Shown here: piece after piece, positions 34,919 through 42,650 of the stretch | How positions within the stretch are numbered: position 1 is the first letter of the stretch | How the letters are laid out: each line of letters starts with the position of its first letter | Assembly: GCF_000013345.1 (NCBI RefSeq) | Contig: NC_007777.1 | Location: forward strand, 2,790,001-2,854,000 | From: Frankia casuarinae | GTDB lineage: Bacteria > Actinomycetota > Actinomycetes > Frankiales > Frankiaceae | Length of the DNA stretch: 64,000 nucleotides | Reading direction: 5' to 3' | Position numbers and translations under genes: made by a program | The notes under the pieces: model-generated | Told to the model about the DNA's origin: nothing | The model's database searches: none | Seen by the model: the letters and a program-made list of their open reading frames with translations, nothing else

Positions 34919-35329
34919 GTGACGGCGGCGGTGGGCAAACGGCAGGCCGTGGTCGCGGTGCTGCTGAGGGCCGGTCGCGTACTGGTCATCCGGCGTGGGC
35001 CGCAGGCGCGGAGACCGGGCTACTGGGCTCCGCTGAGCGGCCGGATCGAGCCCGGCGAGAGCCAGGCGGCGGCGCTGGTTCGCGAGGTCCGTGAGGAGGT
35101 GGGGCTGGCGGTCACCCCCCTTGCGAAGGTCTGGGAATGCGACACCGACGACGGCAGCTACCAGCTGCACTGGTGGACCGCCGAGGTCGGATCCGACGAG
35201 GAACTGATCCTCGACCCGGGCGAGGTGAGCGACGCCCGCTGGGTGACGCCGCACGAGTTCACCCGGCTGGAGCTCACGTTCGCCGGTCACCACGAATTCT
35301 TCGAACGGGTGCTTCCGACCCTCGGTTAA
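34919..35329 (+). CDS. NUDIX hydrolase
   Basis: 136 residues with a complete NUDIX box (G-x5-E-x7-R-E-V-x-E-E-V-G-L) at about residues 40-62. These enzymes cleave nucleoside diphosphates linked to another group; the substrate cannot be told from this short form. Start is GTG at 34919. TACACT at 34906-34911, 7 bases upstream, and the lack of a ribosome site suggest a leaderless transcript. It converges on the glycerophosphodiesterase gene. Confidence 0.9.
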   Translation: MTAAVGKRQAVVAVLLRAGRVLVIRRGPQARRPGYWAPLSGRIEPGESQAAALVREVREEVGLAVTPLAKVWECDTDDGSYQLHWWTAEVGSDEELILDPGEVSDARWVTPHEFTRLELTFAGHHEFFERVLPTLG

Positions 35330-35380
35330 CCGGCTGTCCGATGTCGAGGCGGACCTGCCGGCGGGTCATTGTGGGGCGGG

Positions 35381-36553
35381 TCATTGAGTGGCGTGGTGGC
35401 CGGCCGGTGGGGGTCCGGGGTTCGGGAGGCCGGCGGCGACGGCCCGGGCGCGGACGCCGATATCGGCCTGGTCGGTGAACAGCCCGTCGATGCCCGTCTT
35501 GAGATAGGCAACCTGTTCGTCGACGGCCCGGCCGAGGTCGCTGGGGTTGGCGCCCACCTGGTAGTCCTTCGGGAGGAAGGTGTTCTCCGCGCGGAAGGTG
35601 TACGGGTGCACCACCAACCCGGCGGCGTGGGCGTCGGTGACCAGGGAGGTCGGGGTACCCAGCGTCCCGTCCCCGGCCCGGGGGATGATCTGAAGCTTGT
35701 CCGGGCCGATGCCGTTCGCGTAGCGGGCGATCTGCCACAGCCCGGCCAGCGTCGACAGATCCTGGTACGTCCGCGGGTCGCCGGCATTGACGAGATCGAA
35801 CGGTGCGCCCGTGGCGGACAGCAGCTGTACCGAGGCCGTGCGCAGGCCGAGTGTGCGCAGCTCGCAGAGATTCGTGGTCTCAAAGGACTGGACGTACACC
35901 GGCGCGCCCCGGTGGTTCAGGCCGTACCGGACCAGGATGTCCAGCAGCCGCCGCTCCAGGGGCAGGCCGGCCTTGGCGAAGTAGGTCGGGTGCTTGGTCT
36001 CCGGGTAGACGCCGATCTCGCGGCCGAGTTCCCGGGACAGCCGGGCGCGCAGGTCGAGCAGTTCGGTGAACGTCGGGATCTCGGACTGGCCGTCGTACCT
36101 GGTGTTCCGCGGGCGGACCTCGGGCAGCCGTTCCTTGGCGCGCAGCGTCTTCAGTTCGGCCAGGGTGAAGTCCTCGGTGAACCAGCCGGTGGTCGCGACG
36201 CCGTCGAGAATCTTCGTCGTCCGGCGGGCGGCGAACTCGGGATGCGCGACGACGTCGGTGGTTCCGCCGATCTCCGGCTCGTGCCGGCAGACCAGGACGC
36301 CGTCCCTGGTGGACACGAGGTCCGGCTCGACGAAGTCGGCACCCAACCGGGCGGCCAGTTCGTAGGAGGCCAGGGTGTGCTCCGGGCGGTAGCCGGCCGC
36401 TCCCCGATGCCCGATCACCAGTGTCGGGCGACGCTGGCCACCGCCGGAACCAAGGGCGCCCGCCGGGGCGACCGACGCGGCTACCGGGACGAGGAGAGGG
36501 ACGGCGGCGAAAGGCGCTGCGACGATCCCCGCGAGCACGCGACGACGGTCCAC
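35381..36553 (-). CDS. Tat-exported glycerophosphodiester phosphodiesterase
   Basis: About 390 residues from the GTG at 36553, preceded by GGAGGA. The N-terminus DRRRVLAGIVAAPFAAVPLL is a twin-arginine signal. The mature enzyme shows VIGHRGAAGYRPEHTLASYE with both catalytic His positions, then DFVEPDLVSTRDGVLVCRHE. Later blocks include IGVYPETKHPTYF and VYVQSFETTNL. It hydrolyses glycerophosphodiesters to glycerol-3-phosphate and an alcohol, and the signal places it outside the membrane. The frame is open further upstream, but those residues lack family similarity. Confidence 0.92.
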   Translation of the reverse strand: MDRRRVLAGIVAAPFAAVPLLVPVAASVAPAGALGSGGGQRRPTLVIGHRGAAGYRPEHTLASYELAARLGADFVEPDLVSTRDGVLVCRHEPEIGGTTDVVAHPEFAARRTTKILDGVATTGWFTEDFTLAELKTLRAKERLPEVRPRNTRYDGQSEIPTFTELLDLRARLSRELGREIGVYPETKHPTYFAKAGLPLERRLLDILVRYGLNHRGAPVYVQSFETTNLCELRTLGLRTASVQLLSATGAPFDLVNAGDPRTYQDLSTLAGLWQIARYANGIGPDKLQIIPRAGDGTLGTPTSLVTDAHAAGLVVHPYTFRAENTFLPKDYQVGANPSDLGRAVDEQVAYLKTGIDGLFTDQADIGVRARAVAAGLPNPGPPPAGHHATQ

Positions 36554-36847
36554 AAGTCCTCCAGCGCAGCGGCGACGACCCTCGCCGACGGAGCGCCCAT
36601 AAAGCCAACCGGAAACAGCCGACCAACGAACGGACCACGTGTTACCCGCCGTGGTCGCCCAGATGGCACTTTGATGAACCTGGCGCACGAACAGCCGGCC
36701 GTAACCATCAGCCGCGCGCAACGGTGACGACCTCGGTCAGCCCGCCTCCGTCAGCGTGCGGACCGCGGTGACACGAGCGGCCCTACAGCCGGCCGGTCGG
36801 TACGGGCCGCTACGGTGCTGTGCCGGGCAGCGGGGAACAGAACCCGC

Positions 36848-38434
36848 TCAGCCCGGGGCTGCCGGGGCGGCCGACACCCGGACACCGCAGGTGAGGTTGG
36901 CCAGGTAGACCTGGGTGCGTCCGCTCGGGTCCAGCAGCAACGGCGGACCGCCGCGGGCCGCGGTACCGAAGCTGATCTCCCGGCCGTCGGCGGCGTCGTG
37001 GAGCTGCAGCCCGCAGTCGTCCGAGCCGGCGAAGTCCACGACCTCGACCCGGACAAGGCCCGAGGCGACCTCGAACGCGTCGGTGTCGCCGGTGCCGGCC
37101 TGCTGGGCGAAGGGCAGGACGGCCGTCCCCGATCCGGAGCGGGCCGTCACCGAGCACCCGGGGTCGTTGGCCCGCCAGTGGAAGCCGCCGACAAGCGGTA
37201 CCTGGAAGGTCTTCGCGCCGTAGACCTCCTTGATCGCCTTCTGCTCGCCAGTGCTGTCGCTGGTCACGGTGATCGTGCACCCGTTGTCGGTGCCCTCGAT
37301 CTGGTCGATGATCGCGAGACGCCACGGCGCGTCGGCGGTGAAGGACTGCCGGCCACTCGCCGAGTTGTCCGCGCTCGAGTTGTCGCCCCCGATCACCAGC
37401 ACGGCGGCGAGCGCCCCCGCGAGCGCGAGGATCACGACGGTGCCGGCGCCCACCAACAGCCAGCGACGGCGACGGCGTGCCCGCGGCTCGGATGAAGCCG
37501 GGATCTGCGGTGCAGCCGGGATCTGCGGTGCAGCCGGTGGGGTGGGTGTCCGGGCGGCGTCGGGAAGGACGCGCGTCACCGGGATCCGCGCCCCCCGGGC
37601 GTGACCGACGAGCCGCTCGCACAGGTCGAGCGCGGTGGGCCGTTGCGGCGGCTGGCGGTCGAGTGCCTCGCGGACGGGCGCGTGCAGCTCCGGAGCGAGC
37701 CGGTCGAAGTCGATCTGGAACTCGGCGGCCGCGATCCGCGACGCCACCGCGTCGGCGGAGCCGCTGCCGAACGGCGGCTGGCCGGTGGCTGCGAAGCAGA
37801 CCAGGGCCCCCCAGCCGAACACGTCGCTGGCCGCGGTGACCTCCCCGCCTGTGGCCTGCTCCGGCGAGAGCCACCCGGGCGTGCCGACGACTCCGCCCAC
37901 CGCGGTCAGCGGGCGCGCCTCGGCCGCCGCGGCGATCCCGAAGTCGATGACCTTCGGCCCGTCCGCGGTCCACAGCACATTGGACGGTTTGAGATCGCGG
38001 TGGATCAGGCCGGCCGCGTGGATGGACGCCAACGCCTCGGCGAGCCCGGCCGCCAGGATGATCTGCTCCCCGGTGGACAGGGGGCCGGCCGCCGCGACCT
38101 GGGCGGCGAGGTCCGGGGCGTCGACGAACTCGGTGGCCAGCCATGGACGTTCGGCCTCCAGCTCGAAGTCGACGAGCCGGGCGGTGTGGGCACCGCCGAC
38201 CCGGAAACACGCCTGGACCTCGCGATGGAATCGCGCCCGGAACTGCGGATCGTCGGCGTACTCCGGTCGGATCAGCTTGACCGCGACCTGGCCGAGGGGA
38301 CCCTCGGCCAGGTAGACCACACCCATCCCGCCGGCACCGAGCCTGCCCAGCACCCGGTGCCGGCCCAGCGACCCCGGATCCGTGGCCCGCGGCGGCTGCA
38401 TCCTGACGCCGTGCGCGTCGCCCGGCACATCCAC
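36848..38434 (-). CDS. Membrane Ser/Thr protein kinase with extracellular domain
   Basis: 528 residues. The kinase domain (about 25-290) is canonical: LGAGGMGVVYLAE, VAVKLI, HRDLKPSNVLW, VIDFGIAA, GTPGWLSPEQATGGEVTAASDVFGWG. A Pro-rich juxtamembrane stretch with a duplicated AAPQIP unit leads to one membrane helix (about 333-355). The extracellular domain of about 170 residues has four Cys, resembling small secreted beta domains of other actinobacterial kinases; its ligand is unknown. Start could be the GTG at 38434 or the ATG at 38401. It is divergent from the ribbon-helix-helix gene. Confidence 0.92.
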   Translation of the reverse strand: MDVPGDAHGVRMQPPRATDPGSLGRHRVLGRLGAGGMGVVYLAEGPLGQVAVKLIRPEYADDPQFRARFHREVQACFRVGGAHTARLVDFELEAERPWLATEFVDAPDLAAQVAAAGPLSTGEQIILAAGLAEALASIHAAGLIHRDLKPSNVLWTADGPKVIDFGIAAAAEARPLTAVGGVVGTPGWLSPEQATGGEVTAASDVFGWGALVCFAATGQPPFGSGSADAVASRIAAAEFQIDFDRLAPELHAPVREALDRQPPQRPTALDLCERLVGHARGARIPVTRVLPDAARTPTPPAAPQIPAAPQIPASSEPRARRRRRWLLVGAGTVVILALAGALAAVLVIGGDNSSADNSASGRQSFTADAPWRLAIIDQIEGTDNGCTITVTSDSTGEQKAIKEVYGAKTFQVPLVGGFHWRANDPGCSVTARSGSGTAVLPFAQQAGTGDTDAFEVASGLVRVEVVDFAGSDDCGLQLHDAADGREISFGTAARGGPPLLLDPSGRTQVYLANLTCGVRVSAAPAAPG

Positions 38435-38655
38435 CCCCGTCTGCTCACCGCCGCCACCGAGCGGGTCGCCCCACTATCGCCGAGGCCTGCGACGGTGACG
38501 AGAGCACCCCGACGATCGCTACTTTTCGTAGTCGTCGCACGCGACGAGGGTGCGCGACCGCCCCGCCGACGGCCGTACCGGCCGGACAGCCGAGGCGACG
38601 GCGTCCGTGACGGCATCCGCGACCGCATCTGTGACGTCTTAATGGCCACCAGAGC

Positions 38656-38691
38656 TTGCACATGACGTCAACTTGGCGCCATTATGGCGTC
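38656..38691 (+). promoter_or_regulatory. Promoter and probable operator of the RHH/DUF4097 operon
   Basis: TTGCAC (38656-38661) and CATTAT (38680-38685) are spaced by 18 bases, and the -10 ends 6 bases before the ATG at 38692, so the transcript is probably leaderless. Three related half-sites overlap it: TGACGTCA, TGGCGCCA and TGGCGTCA. A ribbon-helix-helix protein such as the first gene product is a natural candidate to bind them and repress its own operon (inference). Confidence 0.6.
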
Positions 38692-39213
38692 ATGGACCTT
38701 GCACCGTATGTCGAGAACCTCCGCCGGGAACTCGCGGCAGCCGCGGAAGCCGGGGGTGAGGACGCCCGCGCGCTGGCCGAGCGGCTCGCCCTGCCGCTGG
38801 ACTCGGCCGTCAGGCTCGCCCTGCTGGAGGCGCTGTCGGCCGCCGCCGACGAGATCACCCGAGAGTTGGCACCGGGCTCGGTCGAGGTACGCCTGCGTGG
38901 GCGAGACCCTGATTTTGTCGTGACGCCACCACCGGCCGACCACTCGGATGCGGACGACTTCGAGGCCGCCGTGGTCAGGCAACCGTCCGCCGCTCCAGAG
39001 GACGACGAGGGACGTACCTCGCGGATCACGCTACGCGTCCCCGAGCGTCTCAAACCGCGCATCGATGAAGCGGCCGAGCACGAAGGACTGTCCGTCAACG
39101 CCTGGCTGGTGCACGCCGTCTGCGCCGCGCTCGACCCCGGTGCCGCGGGGCGGCGCACCGGTCCGCACGCAGGCCAGCAGATGGGACTGCGTTACAGCGG
39201 CTGGGTGCGTTAG
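38692..39213 (+). CDS. HicB/Arc-type ribbon-helix-helix regulator
   Basis: 173 residues from the ATG at 38692. The N-terminal 60 residues are helical (LAPYVENLRRELAAAAEAGG). The middle has an acidic segment. Residues about 112-150 fold as a ribbon-helix-helix DNA-binding motif (SRITLRVPERLKPRIDEAAE, LSVNAWLVHAVCAAL). Such proteins are often labelled HicB-family antitoxins, but no HicA toxin is adjacent. The next gene is a DUF4097 protein, a pairing I recall from many actinomycetes. Autoregulation through the upstream half-sites is likely. The stop codon lies within a 15-bp repeat. Confidence 0.8.
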   Translation: MDLAPYVENLRRELAAAAEAGGEDARALAERLALPLDSAVRLALLEALSAAADEITRELAPGSVEVRLRGRDPDFVVTPPPADHSDADDFEAAVVRQPSAAPEDDEGRTSRITLRVPERLKPRIDEAAEHEGLSVNAWLVHAVCAALDPGAAGRRTGPHAGQQMGLRYSGWVR

Positions 39214-39253
39214 CCACGCCGGCGTTAGCCACGCCGGCGTTAGCCACGCCGGC
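39209..39253. repeat. 15-bp tandem repeat, 3 exact copies, over the RHH stop codon
   Basis: GTTAGCCACGCCGGC is repeated three times. The first copy supplies the TAG stop of the ribbon-helix-helix gene; the others lie in the gap to DUF4097. Confidence 0.95.
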
Positions 39254-39309
39254 GTTCACCGCGTCCGGGCAAGCCATGTCCAGGCTGACGACGTTACAAG
39301 GAGATCATC

Positions 39310-40152
39310 ATGCCGACTTTTCGCACCCCCGAACCGATCCTCGCCGTCATCGAACTCGGGACCGGCCACGTCCGGATCAACGCGAGCGACCGCGCCGACA
39401 CGGTCGTGGAGGTACGCCCGAGCGACCCGTCGCACGACACCGACGTGCGGACGGCGCGGGAGACCCGCATCGAATATGACAAAGGCAAGCTTCACCTCAG
39501 AGCGCCCAGGAAGACGGCCCGCTCGCTGTTCGGGTCGGACGGCTCCGTCACCGTGACAGTCGAGCTGCCCACCGGTTCGCGGGTCGAGGCGAGCTCGATG
39601 ACCAACATCCAGAGCACGGGCCGCCTGGGCGATTCCAGCTTCCACACCGCCACCGGCGACATTGACCTTGACCAGACCGGCAGGCTCCGGCTGGGGACCG
39701 CCGACGGGAACGTGTCCGTGGGCCGCACGACCGGGCACGCCGAGATCAAGACCTCGAACGGCATGATCCGGATCCGCGAGATCGACGGCTCGGCGGTAGT
39801 CAAGACGGCCAACGGGGGCGTCACCATCGGTGAGGTGACGGGAGACGCACGGCTGATCACTGCCTCCGGTGCCATCACCGTCGACCGCGCGCTGGCGGGC
39901 GTCGAGGCCAGGACCGCCTCGGGCAGCGTGCGGATCGGCGAAGTGGTGCGCGGCACAGTCGCGCTCGTATCCGGTTCCGGCCGGCTCGAAGTGGGAGTAC
40001 GGAAAGGTACCGCCGCCCTGCTGGACGTCCGCTCGGGACGCGGCGGTGTGCACAGCGAACTGACCGCCATCCACGCCCCCGCGCCCACCGACGAGACCGT
40101 CGAGGTGCGCGCCCGTAGCGGCGACGGCGACATCCTGATCCACCGTGCCTGA
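39310..40152 (+). CDS. DUF4097 beta-strand-repeat protein
   Basis: 280 residues with an excellent ribosome site (AAGGAGAT, 5 bases before the ATG). From residue 60 on it is a series of short beta strands with repeating polar turns (HTATGDIDLDQ, GTADGNVSVGRT, KTSNGMIRIREI, KTANGGVTIGEV, RTASGSVRIGEV), the right-handed helix-like pattern of DUF4097/YvlB proteins. There is no signal peptide or membrane helix. The function of the family is unknown. It is co-transcribed with the ribbon-helix-helix regulator and closed by a hairpin at 40287. Confidence 0.85.
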   Translation: MPTFRTPEPILAVIELGTGHVRINASDRADTVVEVRPSDPSHDTDVRTARETRIEYDKGKLHLRAPRKTARSLFGSDGSVTVTVELPTGSRVEASSMTNIQSTGRLGDSSFHTATGDIDLDQTGRLRLGTADGNVSVGRTTGHAEIKTSNGMIRIREIDGSAVVKTANGGVTIGEVTGDARLITASGAITVDRALAGVEARTASGSVRIGEVVRGTVALVSGSGRLEVGVRKGTAALLDVRSGRGGVHSELTAIHAPAPTDETVEVRARSGDGDILIHRA

Positions 40153-40286
40153 CCGTTCCCGAAGCGCGAGCCGGCCCGGCTACGCCTTCCGCTCGATGGC
40201 GCCGTAGCCGCTGACCCGGGCGTCGGTCAGGTCAGCGGGCATGGTGCGTCGGGCCGCCAGCGGCGTGCCACCTGCACCCCCTCAAG

Positions 40287-40303
40287 GGCGGCCTTCGGCC
40301 GCC
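40287..40303. terminator. Hairpin terminator between convergent genes
   Basis: GGCGGCC, loop TTC, GGCCGCC: a perfect 7-bp GC stem in the space between the DUF4097 gene and the convergent methyltransferase gene. No T-tract. Confidence 0.6.
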
Positions 40304-40346
40304 GGCAGGTCGGCCTGTCGGAGCGTTCCGCCCTCCCGTGTCCGGC

Positions 40347-41405
40347 TCAGCGGAGAAGGATGGCGTGGTCCGGGTTGTCGAGCCAGAAGGTTTGCCCGTC
40401 GGGAGTCACAGTGAGCCCGAACCGATCGCGGGAGGGCCGGCCGGAGTTCATCCACCAGTCGTAGGCCGTCTCCAGCTCGTCCCAGAGTCGACGCGGCCCG
40501 TACTGGGTGATCTCGTGCTCGTCCAGGCCTGCGGTCAGCGATGCCCAGGACTGCGACGGGCTGTGAGACAGCAACAGGGTGTTCGCGGGGCCGCCTTCGT
40601 CGATGTCCCCGGTCGTGCAGCCCGGCAGCCACAAGCCGACCGCGAACCCGGTCGCCGCATCATCGAAAGGCTCGCGGAGATACCGGCGGGTGGGCCTGAC
40701 GTCCGCGTCGTCCTCACCCAGCCACCACACATGCGGGTCGCGCCGCTGGTTCCGTAGCCGCATGAACCCGGCCTCATCGTGGAACCGGCCGCGGGCCACA
40801 CCATCGTCATCGACGACCAGAACCGCCAACGCCCCGTCGAAGGTACCGGCGAACGGGAACACGATCCGCCCCCCGGGCCGGGTCTGCTCCACCCACGAAC
40901 AGGGGACCACCGACACTGACGCTGTTGCGATCACACGGTCGTACGGTGCGCCCGCCGGATAGCCCGCGGTCCCATCCCCTGCGATCACCCGCACGGGATG
41001 GCCGGTCCGGTCCAACGCCGCCCGTGCCTGTCCGGCTATCATCGGGTCGACTTCCATGCTGGTCACCTGACCGGAACCGGCCTGCACCGCGAGAAGCGCA
41101 GCGTTGTAGCCGGTACCTGTCCCGATCTCCAGCACGCGCATTCCCGGGCGCACGCCGAGGAGATCAAGCATCCGGTCGACCACCCACCGCGCACTACACG
41201 AACTGGTCGGGATGATCCCCTTACCGTCGTACTTGTCCCTACCATCGTCTACCTGGGTGGTGATCGCCTGATCGCTACGGACCAGCGCCAACCACCCTTC
41301 CGGATCTTCGCTTCGACGGAGCGGAACCAGGAAGAATCCGTCATCACCGGTCACCCAGACCTCATCCGGGATGAAGTCCTCCCGGTTCACCACCCGCCCG
41401 CTCAT
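40347..41405 (-). CDS. PCMT-like SAM methyltransferase
   Basis: 352 residues from the ATG at 41405, which overlaps the stop of the small upstream gene (ATGA). The N-terminal half resembles protein-L-isoaspartate O-methyltransferase: TTSCSARWVVDRMLDLLGV, motif I VLEIGTGTGYNAALLA, SMEVDPMIAGQARAAL, AGDGTAGYPAGAPYDRVIAT and PGGRIVFPF. The C-terminal 150 residues are an extra domain (WWLGEDDADVRPTRRYLREP, WDELETAYDWWM) seen in actinobacterial homologues linked to ribosomal peptide clusters or of unknown role. No ATP-grasp or lanthipeptide synthetase is nearby. The 41-residue upstream gene is the only obvious partner. Confidence 0.8.
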   Translation of the reverse strand: MSGRVVNREDFIPDEVWVTGDDGFFLVPLRRSEDPEGWLALVRSDQAITTQVDDGRDKYDGKGIIPTSSCSARWVVDRMLDLLGVRPGMRVLEIGTGTGYNAALLAVQAGSGQVTSMEVDPMIAGQARAALDRTGHPVRVIAGDGTAGYPAGAPYDRVIATASVSVVPCSWVEQTRPGGRIVFPFAGTFDGALAVLVVDDDGVARGRFHDEAGFMRLRNQRRDPHVWWLGEDDADVRPTRRYLREPFDDAATGFAVGLWLPGCTTGDIDEGGPANTLLLSHSPSQSWASLTAGLDEHEITQYGPRRLWDELETAYDWWMNSGRPSRDRFGLTVTPDGQTFWLDNPDHAILLR

Positions 41406-41527
41406 GCCTTCCCGGTGCCCTTGCATAGCTGACAGGTTTTCTTCTCCTTCGTCCCGTCGTTGACAACTTCGACCGTCCCATCACCGGAACACCCAGGACA
41501 GGCCACCGGCTTCGAGTGCTTCCCCAC
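41402..41527 (-). CDS. 41-residue CxxCxGxG zinc-knuckle protein
   Basis: Start GTG at 41527, preceded by GGGAGAGG about 9 bases upstream. The product has two DnaJ-type cysteine knuckles, CPGCSGDG at residues 10-17 and CQLCKGTG at 32-39, separated by a charged turn, so it should bind one zinc. Its stop overlaps the start of the PCMT-like methyltransferase by the ATGA arrangement, so the two are translated together. It may be a substrate, adaptor or zinc sensor for the enzyme. I do not recognise a named family. Confidence 0.75.
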   Translation of the reverse strand: MGKHSKPVACPGCSGDGTVEVVNDGTKEKKTCQLCKGTGKA

Positions 41528-41720
41528 GCCGAACTGCCTCTCCCCCCTCGGGATCTACCAGCCGCCATAATCTCACCGGAGCAGACGCAGCCGAGGCACG
41601 ATGCCCATCACCTGCTGGCCCTGTAACCACCGAAGCCACAGGCAGCGCCGTGGTCGGTATGCCTGTTGGGCTGCGATATCGTGGCGGGCGCTGGAACGTG
41701 GCTGGGTATTCGGGGGGCCC

Positions 41721-42650
41721 GTGGGCGTCGCCATTGTTGATGCGGTCAAGCTTGCGAAAGACAACAAGCGTTCGTACGAGCAGCTCGAAGCTCGCTGTCG
41801 GCTGCTGGCCGGGCGAATGGCTGCCGAGACAGAGGCTCAGCAGCGGGCCCGTGCTGAGCTGTATGACGTGGCGCTGGTGCCGTTCCAGGAGGTGTTCAGT
41901 CGGCTGAAGAACGTCGATCTGGCTGAGCTCGCGGAGATCGACCTGCTGGTCGGCGGGGAGCTGCCGGACGTCGAACTGCGTCGGCTACGGATCAGCGTGG
42001 TCCAGTCACTGGGGGCGCTGGCTGCTGGGGCGGTGGCCGGCGCCGGGGCGGGTGGTGCGACGTTCGCGGCGGTCGGGGCCTTGGCGACGGCCTCCACTGG
42101 GACGGCGATTTCAGGGCTGTCCGGTGCTGCGGCGACGAGCGCGACGTTGGCCTGGCTGGGCGGCGGGCCGATCGCCGCCGGTGGTGGTGGGGTCGCGGCC
42201 GGGACGACCGTGCTGGCGGGCATCGTGGCGGCGCCGGTGGTCATTGCTGTGGGCGGGGTGCTCGAGTGGCAGGGGCGCAGGGCCCGCACCGGTCAGCGCG
42301 AGACAGCGGCGCAGATCGCCGAGGCGGCGGCTGACTTCGGACGGGCGCAGGCGCAGGCGGCCCTCGTGCGTCGGCGCAGCCGGCAGGTCCGGGACATTCT
42401 CAAGGACCTGCGCGTCGCGATGACCGTCCGGCTGCCGCTGCTGGATACGCTCGTCACCGCCAACCCGGACTATGCGACCTACACGATCGCGCAGCGGCAG
42501 CGGGTGGCACAGCTCGTCGGGGTCGCCTCGACCGCGGTGACGGTGATGAGTACGCCGATCGCCGGCGAGGACGGAACGGTGGATGTGCAGGTTCGCCAGG
42601 TCGTTCTCAACGCCAAGCAGCGGCTGCTCGCCCTGCCCCGGCCAGCGTGA
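41721..42650 (+). CDS. Unknown protein with coiled-coil arms and a Gly/Ala-rich membrane hairpin
   Basis: 309 residues from the GTG at 41721; no recognised family. Residues 1-95 are charged and helical (AKDNKRSYEQLEARCRLLAG, AETEAQQRARAEL). Residues about 97-180 are almost free of charge and very rich in Gly and Ala (LGALAAGAVAGAGAGGATF, ISGLSGAAATSATLAWLGGG, VLAGIVAAPVVIAVGGVLEW), enough for a membrane hairpin or glycine zipper. Residues 181-309 are again charged helices with a short beta-like end. This arm-hairpin-arm plan resembles alpha-helical pore-forming or membrane-deforming proteins, but that is only a structural analogy. Its stop overlaps the next gene's start (GTGA), so the two must work together. 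Confidence 0.6.
   Translation: MGVAIVDAVKLAKDNKRSYEQLEARCRLLAGRMAAETEAQQRARAELYDVALVPFQEVFSRLKNVDLAELAEIDLLVGGELPDVELRRLRISVVQSLGALAAGAVAGAGAGGATFAAVGALATASTGTAISGLSGAAATSATLAWLGGGPIAAGGGGVAAGTTVLAGIVAAPVVIAVGGVLEWQGRRARTGQRETAAQIAEAAADFGRAQAQAALVRRRSRQVRDILKDLRVAMTVRLPLLDTLVTANPDYATYTIAQRQRVAQLVGVASTAVTVMSTPIAGEDGTVDVQVRQVVLNAKQRLLALPRPA

Noticed and set aside
41426-41426. ATG at 41426 as the methyltransferase start
   Set aside because: It lies within the small zinc-knuckle gene and adds only seven residues; the ATG at 41405 overlaps that gene's stop in the usual coupled way.
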